This document shows positions 47,557 through 50,753 of a DNA stretch of 50,753 bases, piece after piece. A program made the translations under genes and the position numbers. The stretch's first letter is position 1; each line of letters opens with the position of its first letter. The stretch spans positions 1-50,753 of the forward strand of contig JBOGUF010000033.1 in assembly GCA_050696075.1 (NCBI GenBank), written 5' to 3'. The stretch comes from JBOGUF01 sp050696075. Its GTDB lineage: Bacteria; Chloroflexota; Chloroflexia; Thermomicrobiales; UBA6265. The notes beneath the pieces were generated by a model. It was not told the origin of the DNA. It was given only the letters and a program-made list of their open reading frames with translations, and ran no database searches.

Positions 47557-50163
47557 TCACGGTTTGACGATCTGCAAGACGTCGAAGGCCAGCGCCCGGT
47601 TGTCGGGCCGGTTGCAGCGCAGCAAGATCGCCCGTATCTCCGGGATGTCGAAGCGCCCGCGCGGCGCGGTGAAGCACTCGGCCCGGAAACGGAGTGTGTT
47701 CAGCATCGTCTTCGTGAAACTGTCGTCCGCCGTCCGGTCGTACGGGCGCGGCAGGCCGCCGACCGCATCGGAATCGACCCAAGCGGTGAAACCGCTGGCA
47801 TCCTCCAGCCCCAGCTGGAACCCGGTCGCCCCGGTCGGCACGCTCCCTCCGTCGAAGACTTCGGCCGCGCGAATCCAGATCTCGCTCTGGGTGAGGTCCG
47901 TCACCTTGGCCAACGGCGAGCGGAAGGCACCCATCCCCTCCTTGTGCTCTGCCACCATCCCGGTCGTGTTGCCGTAGAAGGTCCCGTTGAAGGTCGACCC
48001 GGATTGGGCGAGATCATACTCGTCCGCGGTCAAGCCGCCCGACTGTGAGGTGCCCTGGCCCTGCGAATTGACCCCGATTCCGTTGCCGTCCTCGTGGTGG
48101 TCGACATCGAGCTGCTTCTCCCATTCGAAAGAGAGGTAGACGTTGCCGCTCGGTGCGCCCGATGGGAGATGCGTACCCACGAGGAAGCCGGTCGTGGCGT
48201 GGTTCAGCAGCGCCGCGCGGAAGATCGCGCAGCCGTACGCGGAGAGCACTCGCTCGTGGTCGGCGCGGGACATCACCGGCGGCCCCTTGCCGTCGTCCTC
48301 CGGCCATTCCGTGTTGAAGAAGTTGTGGTTGGCGTAGTGGACATAGAGCTGGGACTTGAACGGGTCCGGGCTTGCCTGATCGTAGAACTTCACCCCATCG
48401 TTGCGGCGCACGTCGCCGTCGCCGGCCGGGAGAATCGTCATGAACGAATAGGTCTTCGGCGCGCCGCTCGACGCCCCGGTGTCGGTCGGAGCCAGCGCGA
48501 TCACCGCCCGGATGGTGACCCCGATCGCGCCGATGACCTCGGGCACCGTCACGACGGCGTCGCCGCCGCGCGAGTGCCCCATCAGCCCGACGCGCCCGAA
48601 GTCGATCTTCCCGTCGAAGATCGGGTCGCCGGCGTTCAACCCCTGGAAGTGCTTGATCGACTCGATGATCAGTCCGGCACGGTGATGGATGTTGGTCGCC
48701 GAATAGCCGATGCAGTTCGTTTCGTTCGAATAGACCGCGACCGCGATGATCCCCATCCGGGCCAACTGTCGCTGGAAGTAGGCGTACCCCTCGTGGTTGG
48801 GAATCTCCTCCCAACCGCCGGGGTTGCTGCACGACTCGTTGTTCTTGTTGGCAGGATCGCGGAAGATCGCATGGTTGCCATGCGCCATGAAGACGATCGG
48901 CGCCGGTCCGAGCTTCGCTAGACGCTCGTAGAACGGTTCCTCCTTGCCGTCGTTCTCTGATGGGTAGAAGACCGTGCCCTTGACCGAAAAGGTCTGCCCA
49001 TCGATCGTCGCGGTCCCGCCGTCATACTCCAGGAACCCGACCGGGAAGAGATTGAGCCCGGCCGGGTTGGAGGAGAGATGCGGCGCCACGCATTTCGGCC
49101 CGACCTCCTGCGCCGTGCTCCCTTCGCATTTGGCGAGGTCCTGGGTCACGTGAATGATGTCGCCGAGGAGCAGCGCCTCCGAGGTTTGGACGACCGGTCC
49201 GCCACCTTCACCGACTTCCGCGAAGTTGCGATAGACCTTGATCGTCGCGTCCGGCACGAAGGTCAATACGGTGACGCTGGTGTCGCCGTCCTGGATCGGG
49301 GCGACGGTCGGCGCGGGCAGTGAGGAGCAGGGTTGAACCGTGCCGGTCCCGGTGCCGCTCGGCGGGTCGGACGGGCAAAGGCGCTGAGTGGCGGCAAAGG
49401 ACTCGCCGTTCGCGAAGGGCGGGGCGAGCCCGACGTGGTGCCGTTGCCCCCAGGTCCGCCACGTCCCCTGGTTGACCGCATCTCGGTCGAGCGTGAAGCG
49501 GGCGCCGTTGGCGAGCTGGATCAGCGTCAGTTGCTCGCCGCCCTCGTAGATCGGCTCGAACGCCGGGGTCGGCAGCGGCGCCGGCGGCAACTGGGTGACG
49601 TGCGTCTGGGACGGTGGACTGGGATCTTTGCAAAGATCGGCCCAGGCGATGACGTCTTGCCCAAGCCCGTAGTCCGGGTTGACGTTGACCCCCTGGTGTT
49701 CCTTAGCGCCGTCGACCCGCCCCACCTCGGTCCCATCGGCGGTGATCCACACGTTGCAGCCGATGAGGAGGTTGCTCACCCCCGTCCGAGCCCCGCATTG
49801 GTGGACCGGGGCAGGGTTCACTTCCGGTCGCGGCGGTCCCGCCGGGTAGTCCACCGTGTGATCGCGGACAGTCACGCCGTCCGACCATGCGCTCTGGACG
49901 CCATCCTTTCGCTGCCGCGCGCGGACGACCTGGCCGGCGACGAGCGGATTCGGCAGGGCAAAGGTCTCCCCGTCCGGCATCGGGAACCCTGCCACCGCAC
50001 TGACGGCGATCACGCCGTCGACCTCGACGTCGATCTCCGCGTGCGGCAGAAACGCCAGGACCGTGACGGCAATCGCACACTGGTAGAGCGGTTCCGCCAC
50101 GATTGGCGGCGAGATCAGTTCCGGTTCATCCTTGAGATCGAGGCGTCGGCGCGGAACTTCCAT
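47557..50163 (-). CDS. Large alpha/beta-hydrolase with N-terminal Ig-like repeats
   Basis: 868 residues from ATG 50163 (AAGGAG 7 bases upstream). The first about 380 residues hold four loosely repeated beta modules (VAEPLYQCAIAVTVLAFLPH, ITADGTEVGRVDGAKEHQGV, FEPIYEGGEQLTLIQLANG, VAPIQDGDTSVTVLTFVPDA). The hydrolase core starts near 400; nucleophile elbow VGLMGHSRGGDAVVTV (Ser near 528), acid probably in ALAPTDTG, His in YVHYANHNFFNTEW. A C-terminal beta module ends the chain. No signal peptide or anchor is seen, which is unusual for such a layout. Possibly a lipase, cutinase or depolymerase. Confidence 0.78.
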   Translation of the reverse strand: MEVPRRRLDLKDEPELISPPIVAEPLYQCAIAVTVLAFLPHAEIDVEVDGVIAVSAVAGFPMPDGETFALPNPLVAGQVVRARQRKDGVQSAWSDGVTVRDHTVDYPAGPPRPEVNPAPVHQCGARTGVSNLLIGCNVWITADGTEVGRVDGAKEHQGVNVNPDYGLGQDVIAWADLCKDPSPPSQTHVTQLPPAPLPTPAFEPIYEGGEQLTLIQLANGARFTLDRDAVNQGTWRTWGQRHHVGLAPPFANGESFAATQRLCPSDPPSGTGTGTVQPCSSLPAPTVAPIQDGDTSVTVLTFVPDATIKVYRNFAEVGEGGGPVVQTSEALLLGDIIHVTQDLAKCEGSTAQEVGPKCVAPHLSSNPAGLNLFPVGFLEYDGGTATIDGQTFSVKGTVFYPSENDGKEEPFYERLAKLGPAPIVFMAHGNHAIFRDPANKNNESCSNPGGWEEIPNHEGYAYFQRQLARMGIIAVAVYSNETNCIGYSATNIHHRAGLIIESIKHFQGLNAGDPIFDGKIDFGRVGLMGHSRGGDAVVTVPEVIGAIGVTIRAVIALAPTDTGASSGAPKTYSFMTILPAGDGDVRRNDGVKFYDQASPDPFKSQLYVHYANHNFFNTEWPEDDGKGPPVMSRADHERVLSAYGCAIFRAALLNHATTGFLVGTHLPSGAPSGNVYLSFEWEKQLDVDHHEDGNGIGVNSQGQGTSQSGGLTADEYDLAQSGSTFNGTFYGNTTGMVAEHKEGMGAFRSPLAKVTDLTQSEIWIRAAEVFDGGSVPTGATGFQLGLEDASGFTAWVDSDAVGGLPRPYDRTADDSFTKTMLNTLRFRAECFTAPRGRFDIPEIRAILLRCNRPDNRALAFDVLQIVKP

Positions 50164-50401
50164 GGACGTGGCTCCTTCCCGGCCCCAGAGAACGACCTCC
50201 TTCCCTTCCGCGTTCGCTTTTGAAGTGGCCACGCCGAAGCCGCCGCCGCTTACCGCAGCGCGCGAGCCGCTCGTGGACCATGGGAACTCGCGTTACCATG
50301 CCGGCTACCACTCCCGCGAACAAGCCAGAACGAACGGAAGGAGAGGGAAGGCCGGAACCTGGACCTGGATCAGCGCAAGAGCAACCGATTCCTTGCGTAT
50401 G
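50164..50401. other. Upstream region of the hydrolase gene
   Basis: Together with the remnant at 50402-50753 this makes about 590 bp without an intact gene. No repeat, hairpin or clear promoter is recognised here. Confidence 0.4.
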
Positions 50402-50753
50402 TCAACATTCTATCCTGACTGTCAATGGCCCATGGCAAACCGCTACCCCAAAACAGGCGGATGCACAGCATCTTTCGTCGTGACACGAATCCAGCGCCAC
50501 ACACGCGACCGGTTCGGTCCCCACGCGGACACCGCTCTGGCAGGTCGTTGACTGGGTGCAGGCGTTGCCGTCACAGACACCCACAACCGCACGGGTCGCG
50601 GTTGCGAGGACAGCACTGAATGGCTCCCAATGAGGGGCAACAGGTCGATTCGACGGGGAAGCAGACTCCATTGCCCGTATCGTCGACGCCACGGCAGGTA
50701 TTGCCCCCGCCGCCGCGGGCGGATCACGACGTAGCGCCCGGCAAGGCCGGCGC
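50402..50753 (-). pseudogene. Cys-rich gene remnant (partial)
   Basis: Read on the minus strand from the window edge, one frame gives GGGNTCRGVDDTGNGVCFP, ESTCCPSL, QCCPRNRDPCGCGC, ending TGA at 50571-50573. A neighbouring frame continues CDGNACTQSTTCQSGV, EPVACVALDSCHDERCC and stops at 50402. The CDGNACT...TCQSG block is like the Cys-rich repeats of some bacterial surface proteins. A single shift near 50575 would join them. An earlier stop near the window edge shows further damage. Confidence 0.35.

Overview
The window reads as a chromosome segment from a high-GC bacterium, most likely a Chloroflexota member of the Thermomicrobia/Sphaerobacter type. This is inferred from protein style: an NB-ARC/TPR/LuxR regulator, a secreted PKD protein with a tandem C-terminal module I associate with this group, SIMPL and META secreted proteins, and FCD GntR plus dipeptide-type ABC genes. 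No rRNA, tRNA or CRISPR array was seen.

Layout. 1-14.5 kb is accessory DNA in decay. It holds the tail of a possible transposase, a frameshifted tcmP next to its three-Cys-motif partner, an orphan Phd antitoxin, a broken DUF6932 gene coupled to an XRE gene, an intact Phd/PIN pair, an EVE-domain gene split by a complete 1529-bp insertion sequence with 9-bp target duplications, and a PIN toxin killed by one stop codon. Housekeeping-like genes lie among these: DinB, META, RraA-like, PepSY, PAP2 and an OmpR-type two-component pair. 14.5-29.3 kb carries a rubredoxin/GltD-like/ferredoxin oxidoreductase, a 1092-residue secreted PKD protein, a large LuxR ATPase, YHS, a GAF histidine kinase, a DsbA-fold protein, an LEA-like protein, SIMPL, a hicB with a ruined hicA, and a 2-hydroxyacid dehydrogenase. 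29.7-38.0 kb is one co-directional block: three glycosyltransferases, an ABC exporter and a double-kinase phosphotransferase, which looks like a glycoconjugate assembly and export locus. 38.0-46.2 kb has TerC, a GntR repressor with a clear promoter, then solute-binding protein, two permeases, aldo/keto reductase and FAD oxidoreductase, a likely uptake and oxidation operon. 46.2-50.8 kb has a DUF3368/UPF0175 toxin-antitoxin pair, a large alpha/beta hydrolase and a decayed Cys-rich gene.

Two themes stand out. First, several unrelated families of short palindromic repeats, built from 7-8 base units, sit between genes, directly against TAG stop codons, and in frame inside coding genes: the LuxR ATPase, the ABC exporter, the double kinase and the tail of a glycosyltransferase. 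This resembles the protein-embedded palindromic elements of Rickettsia but here involves at least four sequence families. Second, toxin-like partners are repeatedly broken (frameshift, nonsense, truncation) while the adjoining antitoxins stay open. The larger core genes show no frameshifts, so the damage is unlikely to be general sequencing error.
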